Positions 9,974-18,963 of a stretch of DNA of 55,503 bases are shown piece after piece. This DNA is from an uncultured Coriobacteriaceae bacterium. GTDB lineage: Bacteria > Actinomycetota > Coriobacteriia > Coriobacteriales > Atopobiaceae. Every line of letters begins with the position of its first letter. Position 1 is the first letter of the stretch. A program made the translations under genes and the position numbers. The DNA is taken from the NCBI GenBank assembly GCA_902791035.1, contig CADAUA010000005.1, forward strand, positions 147,227-202,729. Reading direction: 5' to 3'. Under the pieces are notes generated by a model. It was not told where the DNA came from, searched no databases, and saw only the letters and a list, made by a program, of their open reading frames with translations.

Positions 9974-10411
9974 ATGGCAGACGACCGCAGCAAGGCCCCG
10001 CGCCCCAAGATCGTGACCGAGCAGACCCAGGGGGAGGCACCCCAGCAGGCGACGCCTCACCTGCAGGCCGCGAGCGCCCCGCGTGACACGAGCTCCGACC
10101 CCGTGTCCCACGCCCCGCGTGACACGAGCTCCGACCCCGTGTCCCACGACGCGGCGCAGCACGGGAGCTTCAGGCAGGGGGTCGACGCGGCCCGCAGCTG
10201 GGTGTCACGCACCTTCCCCGGCAACGAGAACGCCTTTCTCGGTGGGGTCCTGGGCTTCCTCGTGGCCATCCTCATCTTTGCCATCGGCTTCTGGCGCACG
10301 CTCTTCGTCATCGTGCTGGTAACGGTGGGCGTATGCGTGGGCCAGCAGATGGACGGGGATCCCAAGCTCTGGAACGCAGTACGCAAGCTCTTCTCGTCGC
10401 GCGACCGATAG
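9974..10411 (+). CDS. DUF2273-type small membrane protein with in-frame repeat insertion
   Basis: 145 residues. The C-terminal half has two hydrophobic segments around GFLVAILIFAIGFWRTLFVIVLV, typical of the short DUF2273 protein encoded between amaP and asp23. The N-terminal extension (about residues 1-65) is unusual: a 12-residue unit APRDTSSDPVSH is present twice in tandem (36-bp DNA unit, 10077-10148). This DNA matches the GAGCTCCGACCCC/CGTGACA repeat found in intergenic regions of the window, so an intergenic repeat appears to have expanded inside a gene without breaking its frame. It starts 2 bp after amaP ends. Confidence 0.75.
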   Translation: MADDRSKAPRPKIVTEQTQGEAPQQATPHLQAASAPRDTSSDPVSHAPRDTSSDPVSHDAAQHGSFRQGVDAARSWVSRTFPGNENAFLGGVLGFLVAILIFAIGFWRTLFVIVLVTVGVCVGQQMDGDPKLWNAVRKLFSSRDR

Positions 10412-10477
10412 CCGGGGCCGCGCACCGGTGCGCTCGCACCACATTACCCGCAGACACACTCGAGGCAAGGAGCACAC

Positions 10478-11020
10478 ATGAGCAGCCAGAAAGAGACCAC
10501 TCCCAAGGACGCGGCCAAGGAGCCCGAGGGCATCCCCGAGGGGCAGGACATCGAGACCACGCTCGACGAGGACGACTCCGACTCCGAGGACTCCCTGACC
10601 TTCTCCAACGGCGTCATAGAGAAGATCGTGGCGCTCTCGATGCGCGAGGTGCCCGGCGTGGTGGGCATGAAGGGCAGCTGGTTCAACCGCGTGCAGGAGA
10701 CCTTTGGCACCACCGACACCCGCAAGGGCGTGACGGTGGAGGTCACGCCCGAGAGCGCGGTGCGGGTGAACATCTCCGTCTTCATCGAGTACGGTGCCTA
10801 TGCCCCGCAGGTCTTCGAGGACGTGAAGAAGGCCGTGGTCAAGAACGTCACGGGCATGACGGGTCTGGAGGTCGCGGGCGTCAACCTGCGCATCGAGGAC
10901 GTGCTCACCCCCGAGGAGTACGACCGCACCAAGCGCGGCATGGACGCCGCTGCCGACGAGCCCGCCCCAGCCCTGGACGCGCCGGCGGCCGAGGTCGAGC
11001 CCGAGCCTGCCGTCGAGTAG
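10478..11020 (+). CDS. asp23: Asp23/Gls24 family envelope stress protein
   Basis: 180 residues. The Asp23 fold spans roughly residues 38-145 and contains the typical VIEKIVALSMREVPGVVGM and VEVTPESAVRVNISVFIEYG segments. An acidic N-terminus and an Ala/Glu/Pro-rich tail flank it. The family forms filaments near the membrane and supports envelope homeostasis; AmaP is the anchor. The order amaP-DUF2273-asp23 is the classic arrangement. AGGCAAGGAG precedes ATG 10478, and ribokinase follows 21 bp later. Confidence 0.9.
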   Translation: MSSQKETTPKDAAKEPEGIPEGQDIETTLDEDDSDSEDSLTFSNGVIEKIVALSMREVPGVVGMKGSWFNRVQETFGTTDTRKGVTVEVTPESAVRVNISVFIEYGAYAPQVFEDVKKAVVKNVTGMTGLEVAGVNLRIEDVLTPEEYDRTKRGMDAAADEPAPALDAPAAEVEPEPAVE

Positions 11021-11041
11021 CCACGAGGGGATGGAGCCCGC

Positions 11042-11965
11042 ATGTCCAAGGTCGTGATCTTCGGCTCCCTCAACATGGACCTCTCCATGGAGTGCGAGCA
11101 CGCGCCTGCCGAGGCCGAGACGGTCATGGGGTCGCACTTCGTGACCACGCCTGGCGGCAAGGGCGCGAACCAGGCCGTCGCGTCGGCGCACATGGGGGCG
11201 GAGACGCACCTCATCGGCGCTGTGGGCAAAGACGAGTTCGGCGTGCGCCTCACGCGCAACCTCAACCAGGCGGGGGTCGTGTGCGGTGCCGTGAGGTCGT
11301 GCGACTGCCATCCCACGGGATGTGCTCTCATCCTGCGCTCGGGCGGGGTCAGCCGCATAGTGGTGGACCCCGGTGCCAACGTAATGACCACGGCCGACGA
11401 CGTGTGCGCCGTGCTCGACAGGATCGCGGAGCCCGGGGACATCTACCTCTCGCAGCTGGAGTGCAACGTCGATGCTGCCGTGGATGCCATCGCGTACGCG
11501 CGCGAGTCGGGCCTCTACACCATGCTCAACGCTGCGCCGGCGCGCAAGCTCCCGCCCGACGTCTACCAGTCCATCGACCTTCTCTGTGTGAACGAGCGGG
11601 AGTGTGAGGCGCTCTGTGGCGTGTGGCCGCAGGACGAGCCCTCCGCCATGCGGGCCATGCTCATGCTCTCGGCCATGGGGGCGGCCACGGTCGTGGTGAC
11701 CATGGGACGCAACGGCTGCGCCGCGCTCATCGCGGGTGACCCCCTCTTCCTGCCGGCGGTCCCGCTGGACGTGGTGGACTCCACGGCCGCGGGCGACGCC
11801 TTCCTGGGCACCCTGGCGGCGGAGCTCTCCGCCGGGCGAGACATAGACGAGGGGCTGGTCACGGCCAGCGCGGCCGGTGCCATAGCCTGCACCCGCGTGG
11901 GTGCGCAGGACGCCATGCCCACCGAGGGGGAGGTCAGGGCGCTCCTGGCGAGGTTGAGGCCGTAG
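11042..11965 (+). CDS. rbsK: Ribokinase
   Basis: 307 residues of the PfkB sugar kinase family, phosphorylating D-ribose to ribose 5-phosphate. N-terminal signature GSLNMDL, substrate-lid motif TPGGKGANQA (about residue 37) and the catalytic anion-hole/Asp motif STAAGDAF (about residue 246) are intact. The length is normal. AGGGGATGG precedes ATG 11042. It is followed by a nucleoside hydrolase, so the pair would free ribose from nucleosides and feed it to the pentose phosphate pathway, a natural partner of the purine island 13 kb downstream. Confidence 0.9.
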   Translation: MSKVVIFGSLNMDLSMECEHAPAEAETVMGSHFVTTPGGKGANQAVASAHMGAETHLIGAVGKDEFGVRLTRNLNQAGVVCGAVRSCDCHPTGCALILRSGGVSRIVVDPGANVMTTADDVCAVLDRIAEPGDIYLSQLECNVDAAVDAIAYARESGLYTMLNAAPARKLPPDVYQSIDLLCVNERECEALCGVWPQDEPSAMRAMLMLSAMGAATVVVTMGRNGCAALIAGDPLFLPAVPLDVVDSTAAGDAFLGTLAAELSAGRDIDEGLVTASAAGAIACTRVGAQDAMPTEGEVRALLARLRP

Positions 11966-11978
11966 GCCACCAGCACAG

Positions 11979-12009
11979 TGTCACAAAAGTGTCAGACACT
12001 TCTGTGACA
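11979..12009. repeat. TGTCACAAAAGTGT REP-like palindrome
   Basis: Arms TGTCACAAAAGTGT and ACACTTCTGTGACA around a 3-nt centre, one mismatch, lying between ribokinase and nucleoside hydrolase. The same palindrome with a slightly different centre occurs at 50879-50909 and 52473-52503. It could be a transcript-stabilising or pausing hairpin. Confidence 0.75.
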
Positions 12010-12028
12010 GGCGCGAGGGGAGAGGACC

Positions 12029-12967
12029 ATGGGAGACAAGCGCATCCCGCTGATCATCGACACGGACCCGGGCATAGACGACGCGGCGGCGCTCTCGCTC
12101 GCGCTCTTCTCGCCGGCGGTGGACGTCCGCCTGATCGCCACCGTGGCGGGCAACGTGGGGATCGAGAAGACCACCCGCAACGCCCTGCGCCTGGAGTCCT
12201 TCATGGGTACGGACGTGCCCGTGGCGCGCGGTGCGGCGGGGCCGCTCGCCGGCTCGGCCATTGTGGCGGATGCGGTGCACGGCAAGTCGGGTCTGGGCAA
12301 CTGGGGATACGAGGGCGAGGCCACGGAGCTCCTGATTGACACGCCCGCGGCCCAGGTCATTTGGGACGAGCTCCTGGCCTGCGAGGCCGAGGGGTGCAAG
12401 GCCACCATCCTCACCCTGGGTCCCCTCACGAACATCGCCATCCTCCTTCGCGAGCACCCCGACCTGGCGGACCACGTGGAGTGCCTGGTGGGCATGGGAG
12501 CCGGGATCACCCACGGCAACGTGGGCCCGCTCGCCGAGTTCAACATCGCGGCCGACCCCCTGGCTGCCTGCGAGGTGGTGGAGTCCGCCCTCGACGTGAC
12601 CTTCGTCCCGCTCGAGGTGGCAGACAACGCGCTCCTGTCGCCGGCCGACCTGGGCGAGCTGGCCTCGGCCAGCAGGACTGGGGCTGCCGTGGCCGAGATG
12701 ATGGATGCCTACGCCTCGAGTACGGAGCTTGCGGGCGGCAAGCAGGTCTACGACCCCACGGCCTTCTGCTACGTGGTGGAGCCGCAGATGTTCCAGGTGG
12801 CCACCTGCCACCTGGACGTGACCACAGAACCCGGCGAGGATTGGGGCGGCACCCACTTCGACCTGGAGGGGAGTCGCGGCCTGCTCGCAAACGTGCACGT
12901 GGCCACGGGCGTGGATGCCGACGCCTTCCGGCGGTGGTTCCTGGACGGCTTCAGGCTCTGCTCCTAG
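12029..12967 (+). CDS. Nucleoside hydrolase (inosine-uridine type, RihC-like)
   Basis: 312 residues. It hydrolyses nucleosides to base plus ribose in the cytoplasm. The calcium-binding motif DTDPGIDDAAAL (residues 11-22) is perfect, and VHGKSGLGNWG and NIAADPLAA segments match the family. Length is normal. GAGGGGAGAGG precedes ATG 12029. With ribokinase immediately upstream this forms a nucleoside-salvage pair. Base specificity cannot be read from the sequence. Confidence 0.88.
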   Translation: MGDKRIPLIIDTDPGIDDAAALSLALFSPAVDVRLIATVAGNVGIEKTTRNALRLESFMGTDVPVARGAAGPLAGSAIVADAVHGKSGLGNWGYEGEATELLIDTPAAQVIWDELLACEAEGCKATILTLGPLTNIAILLREHPDLADHVECLVGMGAGITHGNVGPLAEFNIAADPLAACEVVESALDVTFVPLEVADNALLSPADLGELASASRTGAAVAEMMDAYASSTELAGGKQVYDPTAFCYVVEPQMFQVATCHLDVTTEPGEDWGGTHFDLEGSRGLLANVHVATGVDADAFRRWFLDGFRLCS

Positions 12968-13110
12968 GAGACGGTGGGCTGCGGGGCGCAGGGTGCGGAG
13001 CCCGACGACCTTCTCGACAAGCTCGACGAGTCGCCCCTCCTCTCTATGAGGCGGTTCGGCTTTGCTACCATGGGTGACCGCACGGTCAGTACGTTGGATT
13101 GGAAGTTCCC

Positions 13111-13836
13111 TTGGTAGTGCTTGGCGCTCTCATAAACGGCCTCGAGGCCTCGGCCGGCGGCGTTTTGGGGCTTGTCCTCAAGCGTCGCATGCGGCAGGAC
13201 CTGGGCGACTTCCTCCTCAAGGCCATGGGTCTCTGCGTGGTCATGATCGCCGTGCAGGGCTTTGCGGGCGGTGGCTCTGCCATCGACGTCACGCTGGCCT
13301 TGGCGCTGGGCGGCGTCCTGGGCTTCTGGTTGGACATCGACGGCCGCGTGCGTCGTATGGGCGACAAGATCCAGGCCCGCCTCGATGCCCGCAGCTCGGG
13401 CGACGGCCCCAGCCCCCTGGGTGACTTCTCGCAGGGGTTCGTGTCGGCCAGCCTCTTCATCTGCACGGGGGCCATGGCCATAGTGGGATCCCTTCAGGCC
13501 GGCATGCTGGGAGACATGGCCACCCTCGTGACCAAGGGCCTCATCGACCTGGTGGTCTGCGTCGTCATGGCAGCCTCCATGGGGGTGGGCGTGCCCTTCG
13601 CGGGCGTCTGCGTGTTCGTCTACGAGGCGGCGCTCTCGCTGCTGGCCAGCTTCCTCGCGCCCATCCTCTCCGACCTGGTGATCGAGGAGATGACAGCCGC
13701 GGGGTCCCTGCTCCTGCTGACCGTGGGCCTCCACATGATGGGCGTCACCGACATCAAGGTCGCGAACCTCCTGCCCGCGGCCTTCCTGCCCATCGTCCTC
13801 GTGCCCATGCTGGCGGCTCTGGGCGTGGCACTCTAG
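13111..13836 (+). CDS. DUF554 family membrane protein (YqgA/YdfK-like)
   Basis: About 241 residues, nearly all hydrophobic (six to seven helices), starting VVLGALINGLEASAGGVLG, the usual N-terminus of DUF554 proteins; the conserved GLHMMGVTDIKVANLLPA lies near the C-terminus. The function of the family is unknown; a transport role has been suggested. Start is uncertain: TTG 13111 has GGAAG 5 bp upstream; TTG 13099 and GTG 13117 are in-frame alternatives. The 140 bp before it hold no other gene. Confidence 0.8.
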   Translation: MVVLGALINGLEASAGGVLGLVLKRRMRQDLGDFLLKAMGLCVVMIAVQGFAGGGSAIDVTLALALGGVLGFWLDIDGRVRRMGDKIQARLDARSSGDGPSPLGDFSQGFVSASLFICTGAMAIVGSLQAGMLGDMATLVTKGLIDLVVCVVMAASMGVGVPFAGVCVFVYEAALSLLASFLAPILSDLVIEEMTAAGSLLLLTVGLHMMGVTDIKVANLLPAAFLPIVLVPMLAALGVAL

Positions 13837-13849
13837 CCCTCTCCGGGGG

Positions 13850-14050
13850 CACCTCGGTCCTGCCTGTCACGCCACCTCGGTCCTGGCCTGTCACGCCACC
13901 TCGGTCCTGCCTGTCACTGCCTGTCACGCCACCTCGGTCCTGCCTGTCACTGCCTGTCACGCCACCTCACGCACCTCCGGGGGCACCTCGGTCCTGCCTG
14001 TCACGCCACCTCGGTCCTGTCACGCCACCTCGGTCCTGGGTGGCACATTC
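13850..14050 (+). repeat. Tandem CACCTCGGTCCTG / CCTGTCACGC repeats
   Basis: About seven copies of a 22-24-bp unit built from CACCTCGGTCCTG and CCTGTCACGC, with some partial units. The reverse-complement version (GTGACACCCAGGACCGAGGT) appears at 14498-14640. The unit carries TGTCA, as do most repeat families here. No coding potential beyond chance. Confidence 0.85.
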
Positions 14051-14497
14051 CGGCTGGCGTAGCCGTTCGTCGTGGAGTCTTACGGTCGGGAGTGACATCC
14101 GCGCCTTGCGCCGGTCGATTTGTACGGTGCGCGGGCCAATCGACTGCCTGCGACTGGCAAAGATAGCTAGAATATGCAAACCGATTTCATATTCATGCAT
14201 TACATGAGGGCGCTACTGTGAGGGTCGGAAATAAGCCCGAATCGTACGCGTTTAAGTTCACGAATGCCCAGATAATCATTTAAATAACAGCGTTCCGTTT
14301 GGACTTTTTCAGGGTACCTCGAGTAGCCTATGCAAAGATATTCGCTTCATGCGTGAGAGGTCTTACGTCGAGCGGCGTCAGTCCCATAGGACCCGCCATC
14401 TTGGATGCATCTCGCATGTTGCGACACGGGATTTGGCGGCATTTGTGCGTGGGCAAGGCCTGTGAGAAGATGGTTTCGCGCGGAAGTGGCTGCTTGA
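14051..14497. other. Less GC-rich gene-free segment between inverted repeat arrays
   Basis: About 450 bp with visibly lower GC than the surroundings, especially 14160-14350. Short open frames exist (for example 14299-14505, 68 codons) but none has a ribosome-binding site or recognisable family. An inverted repeat GAATATG/CATATTC lies near 14169-14193. The segment is bounded by inverted copies of the same repeat family, so it may be a remnant of an acquired element or a regulatory island. No function can be assigned. Confidence 0.5.
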
Positions 14498-14640
14498 GAC
14501 CGTGACACCCAGTGACACCCAGGACCGAGGTGCCGCGCTTACACCCAGGACCGTGACACCCAGGACCGAGGTGCCGCGCTTCGAGGTGCCGCGCTTCGGT
14601 GCCGCGCTTCGTGACCGAGGTGCCGCGCTTCCGCGTGTGC
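14498..14640 (+). repeat. Tandem GTGACACCCAGGACCGAGGTGCCGCGCTT-type repeats (inverted relative to 13850 array)
   Basis: Repeated GTGACACCCAGGACCGAGGT and GGTGCCGCGCTT(C) units immediately before the HAD gene. They are the reverse complement of the 13850-14050 family with an added GCCGCGCTT part. They stay open in the HAD frame but are not likely to be translated, since the ribosome-binding site is downstream of them. Confidence 0.75.
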
Positions 14641-14660
14641 CGTACGAAGAAGGGACCCGC

Positions 14661-15494
14661 ATGTACCGCATCATCGCTTCCGACCTCGACGAGACGCTGC
14701 TCTCCTCGGATACCCACGTGTGCCAGCGCAACGTCGAGGCAATCCATGCGGCGCGCGCAAAGGGCGCCCACTTCGTGCCCTGCACGGGCCGCCCCTTCGA
14801 CTCGGTGGGTGGGACGCTGGAGGAGCTGGGGCTCGCCGGCGCAGCGGGGGAGTATGTGATCTCCTTCAACGGCGGTGCCGTGAACGAGATCTCCAAACCC
14901 GAGCCCCTCTGCCTGCGCGACCTGGACTTCGACCTTGCCGACGACCTCTACCGGCGCGGGGTTGCCTACGGGATGTGCATGCACCTCTATACGGTCCATG
15001 ACGTCTGGGTCTACGGCCTCAACGATGACGAGCGGGCCTATGCGGGCCCGCGCATGACCCTCACCGAGACCCACGAGCCCACCCTGGACTTCCTACGCGG
15101 CCAGACCGTCATGAAGATCCTCTACGAGGACACGGACATGAACCATCTGCGCGGCATCCACCAGGAGCTCGCGCCGTACCTGGACGACGTCTTCGTCACC
15201 TACTCCTCCAACCGCTACCTGGAGTTCTGTCCCAAGGGTGTGGACAAGGGCTCGGGCCTGCGCTGGCTGGCGGACTACCTGGGTGTTCCCTACGGCGAGA
15301 CCATCGGCATCGGCGACTCCCTCAACGACCTGGCCATGGTGGAGGACTCCGGTCTGGGCTGCGTGGTGGCCAATGCGGTGGGCGAGATCCGCGATGCTGC
15401 GGACTACATTTGCGAGGCCACGAACGACCAGGGCGGCGTGGGCGAGGTCATCGAGAGGTTCGTGCTGTCGTTCGAGAGAGGGGACGTCCTATGA
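14661..15494 (+). CDS. Cof-type HAD-IIB phosphatase
   Basis: 277 residues starting at ATG 14661, preceded by GAAGAAGGG; the longer upstream frame runs through repeats and is rejected. Motif I IASDLDETLL (nucleophile Asp8) and motif IV GIGDSLNDLAMVE (about residue 216), followed by GCVVANAVGEIRDAADYI, are typical of Cof/YidA-like sugar-phosphate phosphatases. The cap is the IIB type. It overlaps the following glycosidase start by ATGA, so the two are co-translated; a sugar-phosphate substrate linked to arabinoside or xyloside use is plausible but inferred. Confidence 0.88.
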   Translation: MYRIIASDLDETLLSSDTHVCQRNVEAIHAARAKGAHFVPCTGRPFDSVGGTLEELGLAGAAGEYVISFNGGAVNEISKPEPLCLRDLDFDLADDLYRRGVAYGMCMHLYTVHDVWVYGLNDDERAYAGPRMTLTETHEPTLDFLRGQTVMKILYEDTDMNHLRGIHQELAPYLDDVFVTYSSNRYLEFCPKGVDKGSGLRWLADYLGVPYGETIGIGDSLNDLAMVEDSGLGCVVANAVGEIRDAADYICEATNDQGGVGEVIERFVLSFERGDVL

Positions 15495-16966
15495 CCCGTG
15501 TTGCCTACAATCCCTATCTGCCCAGCTGGGAGTACACGCCCGACTGCGAGCCCCATGTCTTTGGCGACCGCGTGTACGTGTACGGCAGCCACGACAGCGC
15601 CCGTGGTCCCCACTACTGCGTGGGCGACTACGTGTGCTGGTCCGCACCGGTGGACGACCTCAAGACCTGGACCTACGAGGGCGTCATCTACACCCGCTGG
15701 GACGACCCCACAAACACGGACCGTCTCACCTACGCCGCGCCCGACGTGTGCCAGGGCCCGGACGGCCGCTTCTACCTGTACTACTTCTATGGCATGGGCA
15801 CCAGCATCAACGTGGCCGTCTGCGACGAGCCGGCGGGCCGCTATCGCTACCTGGGGCAGGTCTCCCTCCCGTCCGGAGAGGTGCTGGGCATCACCTCCGG
15901 CTACGGCAACCCCTTCGACCCTGCCGTGTACGTCGAGGCCGGCCGCACGTGGCTGTGGTGGGGCTTCTCGATGCGCGCTAGCGACGCAACGGGCGCGCTT
16001 GTCGGACGGGAGATCCCTCCCACCCTGCTGCAGGGCTCGTTTGGGACCGAGCTGGGACCGGACATGTGCACCATGGTCGGGGAGCCGGTGCCCTTCGTGC
16101 CGGGCAGCTCCACCGCGGCTGGCACCCCCTTTGCGGGGCATCCCTTCCTGGAGGCGTCCAGCTTCCGCAAGATCGGTGGGCGCTACTACTACCTGTACAG
16201 CAGCGCGCAGGGGCACGAGCTGTGCTACGCCCTGTGCCAGAACCCCTGGACGCCGCCCACGGCGCTTGGGGGCGTGGTGATCAGCAACGGGGACGTGGGC
16301 ATGCCCGGTGTGCCCACGGAGGAAGACGCCCACTACTACCTGGGCAACAACCACGGCAGCATAGAGCGCATCGCAGGCCAGGACTACGTGTTCTACCACC
16401 GCCACACCCACGGCGTGCAGTACGCGCGGCAGGACTGCGCGGAGCCCATCGCCATCCTGCCAGACGGCAGCATCCCGCAGGTGGAGGTCACGAGCTGCGG
16501 CCTCAACGGCGGCCCCCTGCCCGCCGCGCGCGAGACGCCCGCTCACGCCTGCTGCCACCTGCGCAGCGCGGAGGGGACGCTCCACATATCCAGCCACGTG
16601 CACTGGAACGAGGCGCACCCCTACGTGGGCGACGAGGACGCGGACTGCGTGCCCACGGGCAACCGTGGCTTCGTGGCAAACCTGCGGGACGGGGCCCAGG
16701 TGGGCTACAAGTACCTGGCCTTCGCGGGCGAGGGGCGCGTGCGGCTGGAGCTGCGCGGCACCTTTGCCGGCCGGGTGCGCGTGCTGCTGGATGCGCCCTC
16801 GGGCAGCGGCGCGCGCGAGGCGGGGACCGTGGACGTCGCCCCGTCTGCCGCGTGGACAGAAGTCTCCGCACGGCTCGCTGGCCCCGTGGACGGGACCCAT
16901 GCCGTGTACTTCGTCCCGGAGGGCGAGGGGGCGCTCGACCTCGTGGCGTTCTCCTTCTGTCGCTAG
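15491..16966 (+). CDS. Glycoside hydrolase family 43, intracellular
   Basis: 491 residues. The N-terminal five-bladed propeller begins [20 protein letters not shown], where the Asp near residue 17 is the expected catalytic base, followed by [24 protein letters not shown] and the conserved Glu/His segments lie later. A C-terminal beta-sandwich (about 370-491, CBM6-like, starting [16 protein letters not shown]) is attached. The family includes beta-xylosidases and alpha-L-arabinofuranosidases. No signal peptide, so it should act on imported oligosaccharides. ATG 15491 overlaps the HAD stop. Confidence 0.85.
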   Translation: MTRVAYNPYLPSWEYTPDCEPHVFGDRVYVYGSHDSARGPHYCVGDYVCWSAPVDDLKTWTYEGVIYTRWDDPTNTDRLTYAAPDVCQGPDGRFYLYYFYGMGTSINVAVCDEPAGRYRYLGQVSLPSGEVLGITSGYGNPFDPAVYVEAGRTWLWWGFSMRASDATGALVGREIPPTLLQGSFGTELGPDMCTMVGEPVPFVPGSSTAAGTPFAGHPFLEASSFRKIGGRYYYLYSSAQGHELCYALCQNPWTPPTALGGVVISNGDVGMPGVPTEEDAHYYLGNNHGSIERIAGQDYVFYHRHTHGVQYARQDCAEPIAILPDGSIPQVEVTSCGLNGGPLPAARETPAHACCHLRSAEGTLHISSHVHWNEAHPYVGDEDADCVPTGNRGFVANLRDGAQVGYKYLAFAGEGRVRLELRGTFAGRVRVLLDAPSGSGAREAGTVDVAPSAAWTEVSARLAGPVDGTHAVYFVPEGEGALDLVAFSFCR

Positions 16967-17071
16967 GGGGCGGCTTTTGTTACGCCTGTGAAACGACACC
17001 GACATACGGCGCTCGCCTGTGCCACACTCACCACCAACGAGAAGCCCGGCCACCAGAAAGGGGAGCATCAC

Positions 17072-17149
17072 ATGGCAACTGCCCAGCGCACCATGAGCAT
17101 CACGCTCTCCGGGGCCCCTCTCTCCAACCTCCTCCTCAACCTAGCGTAG
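17072..17149 (+). CDS. leuL: leu operon leader peptide
   Basis: A 25-codon frame, too short for ordinary gene finding, with AAAGGGGAG 6 bp before ATG 17072. It reads [14 protein letters not shown]...NLLLNLA: six leucines, including a run of three CTC codons followed by AAC and the rare CTA just before the stop. It lies 173 bp upstream of leuA and is followed by alternative hairpins and an intrinsic terminator. This is the standard layout of a leucine attenuator: ribosome stalling at Leu codons when leucyl-tRNA is scarce would favour read-through into leuACDB. The peptide itself is unlikely to have another role. Confidence 0.8.
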   Translation: MATAQRTMSITLSGAPLSNLLLNLA

Positions 17150-17156
17150 GCGCGCA

Positions 17157-17238
17157 GGCCCAAGGGCCGGCGGTTCCGCACCGCCACGCCCAGCCTCGCG
17201 CGCTTCATGACGGCGGTCGCAGCAGCGGCCGCTGTTTT
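17157..17238 (+). promoter_or_regulatory. leuA attenuator with alternative hairpins
   Basis: GGCGGT (17169-17174) can pair with ACCGCC (17180-17185) across a 5-nt loop. The same ACCGCC can instead pair with GGCGGT at 17212-17217, which is part of the terminator stem, so the two structures exclude each other. An extra hairpin GGCCC/GGGCC lies at 17158-17168. This is read from base complementarity only. Confidence 0.65.
17211..17238 (+). terminator. Intrinsic terminator of the leu attenuator
   Basis: Ten-pair stem CGGCGGTCGC (17211-17220) with GCGGCCGCTG (17225-17234), including two G-U pairs, loop AGCA, then TTTT (17235-17238). It lies 85 bp before leuA. The remainder of the 16967-17322 gap holds the leader peptide and no other gene. 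Confidence 0.7.
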
Positions 17239-17322
17239 CGTACGTGCCGCACGAGCACGAACGCACTTGTCACCGCGCACTTGTTGCCACGCCACGCACC
17301 GCACCACCGAGAGGAGCACCCC

Positions 17323-18858
17323 ATGACCCGCAAGATCGACATCTTCGACACCACCCTGCGCGACGGCGAGCAGAGCCCCGGCGCCTCCATGAACACCGAG
17401 GAGAAGCTCGTCATAGCCCAGGAGCTCCTCCGCATGCACGTGGATGTGATCGAGGCGGGCTTCCCCATCTCCAGCCCGGGCGACTTCCGCTCCGTGCAGG
17501 AGATAGGCCGCCTGGCCGGCGACGACGCCGTGGTCGTGGGGCTCACCCGCGCCGTTGACAAGGACATCGACCGCGCGGCCGAGGCGCTGGCCTGCGCAAA
17601 GCGCCCCCGCATCCACACAGGCATAGGCGTCTCCCCCCAGCATCTCAAGGAGAAGCTCCGCATCACCGAGGACCAGTGCATAGAGCGCGCCATCCACTGC
17701 GTGGAGTACGCCAAGAAGTACGTGGACGACGTGGAGTTCTACGCCGAGGACGCGGGCCGCGCCGACCAGGACTTCCTCATCCGGGTGATCCAGGCCGTCG
17801 TGAACGCGGGCGCCACCGTGGTCAACATCCCCGACACCACGGGCTACCAGATGCCCGAGGACTTCGGCCGGCGCATCAAGGGTCTGGTAGACAACGTCAT
17901 CGGCATCGAGAACGTAAAGATCTCCGTCCACACCCACAACGACCTGGGCATGGCCACGGCCCTGGCCCTGGCCGGCGTGCGCAACGGCGCCCGCCAGGTG
18001 GAGTGCACCATCAACGGCCTGGGCGAGCGCGCCGGCAACACCGCGCTCGAGGAGGTCGTGATGGCCATCCGCATGCACGGCGACGAGCTGGACGCACACA
18101 CGGACGTCGTGACCACCGAGCTCACCCGTGCGAGCCACCTCGTGAGCCGCATCACGGGCATGAGCGTGCAGGCCAACAAGGCCATCGTGGGCGCCAACGC
18201 CTTCGCCCACAGCTCCGGCATCCACCAGGACGGCGTCCTCAAGGCCCGCGACACCTACGAGATCATCGACCCCGCAGACGTGGGCGCCGCCGGCTCGGAG
18301 ATCATCCTCTCCGCGAGAAGCGGCCACGCCGCCCTGCGCCACCGGCTGGCGGAGCTGGGCTATACCTTCCCGGATGCGGAGTTCGACGACGTCTACGAGC
18401 GCTTCCTGGAGATCGCGGACCAGAAGAAGGAGGTTTACGACGAGGACCTGGAGTCCATGGTGCAGGAGCGCCAGCGCGACGTCACGGCCGTCTACCAGCT
18501 GGACTCCGTCCAGGTCCTCTGCGGCGACCCGGCCGTACCCACGGCCACGGTCCGCATGACCGACGAGGTGGGCGCCCAGCACGTGGTGGCCGCCATCGGC
18601 ACCGGCCCCGTGGACGCGGCCTACAAGGCCATCGACCAGGTGGTCTCAGTCCACGGCGACCTGCAGGAGTTCTCCGTCAAGGCCATCACCCGCGGCATCG
18701 ACGCCATCGGCGAGGTCACGGTGCGCATAACGGCCGAGGACGGCAAGGTCTACACCGGCCGCGGGTCCGACACGGACATCGTGGTCTCCTCCGCCAAGGC
18801 CTACGTCAACGCCATCAACCGCATGATCACCACGACGCGCTCGCGCGCCGGCAAGTAG
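17323..18858 (+). CDS. leuA: 2-isopropylmalate synthase
   Basis: 511 residues. First committed step of leucine synthesis: acetyl-CoA plus 2-oxoisovalerate to 2-isopropylmalate. The TIM-barrel catalytic domain starts [14 protein letters not shown] (residues 5-18) and contains the metal-binding HTHNDLGMA (about residue 205) and NGLGERAGN. The C-terminal LeuA dimer/allosteric domain is complete (about 390-505), so leucine feedback inhibition is expected. GAGAGGAG precedes ATG 17323. First gene of leuACDB. Confidence 0.95.
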   Translation: MTRKIDIFDTTLRDGEQSPGASMNTEEKLVIAQELLRMHVDVIEAGFPISSPGDFRSVQEIGRLAGDDAVVVGLTRAVDKDIDRAAEALACAKRPRIHTGIGVSPQHLKEKLRITEDQCIERAIHCVEYAKKYVDDVEFYAEDAGRADQDFLIRVIQAVVNAGATVVNIPDTTGYQMPEDFGRRIKGLVDNVIGIENVKISVHTHNDLGMATALALAGVRNGARQVECTINGLGERAGNTALEEVVMAIRMHGDELDAHTDVVTTELTRASHLVSRITGMSVQANKAIVGANAFAHSSGIHQDGVLKARDTYEIIDPADVGAAGSEIILSARSGHAALRHRLAELGYTFPDAEFDDVYERFLEIADQKKEVYDEDLESMVQERQRDVTAVYQLDSVQVLCGDPAVPTATVRMTDEVGAQHVVAAIGTGPVDAAYKAIDQVVSVHGDLQEFSVKAITRGIDAIGEVTVRITAEDGKVYTGRGSDTDIVVSSAKAYVNAINRMITTTRSRAGK

Positions 18859-18883
18859 GTAGCAGAGATGCGGGAAACAGCGG

Positions 18884-18939
18884 AAACACCGGGGGTACTC
18901 CCCCTTGTTTCCAAACACGGGGGAGTACCCCCGGCGTTT
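18884..18939. repeat. Paired GGTACTCCC palindromes between leuA and leuC
   Basis: Two 27-bp near-palindromes (18884-18910 and 18913-18939), reverse complements of each other apart from two positions, with core GGGGGTACTCCCCC. Same family as 8917-8992. They sit in the leuA-leuC spacer, could form a stable hairpin in the mRNA, and lie in the open frame upstream of leuC but before its ribosome-binding site. Confidence 0.8.
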
Positions 18940-18963
18940 CCCGAGGAAGAGAAGGAGAGCGCA

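Noticed and set aside
14299-14505. Small gene in the lower-GC segment
   Set aside because: No ribosome-binding site, no family similarity that I recognise, and the frame runs into repeats.
18868-18963. N-terminal extension of leuC through the palindromes
   Set aside because: The typical LeuC start and a good ribosome-binding site are at 18964.
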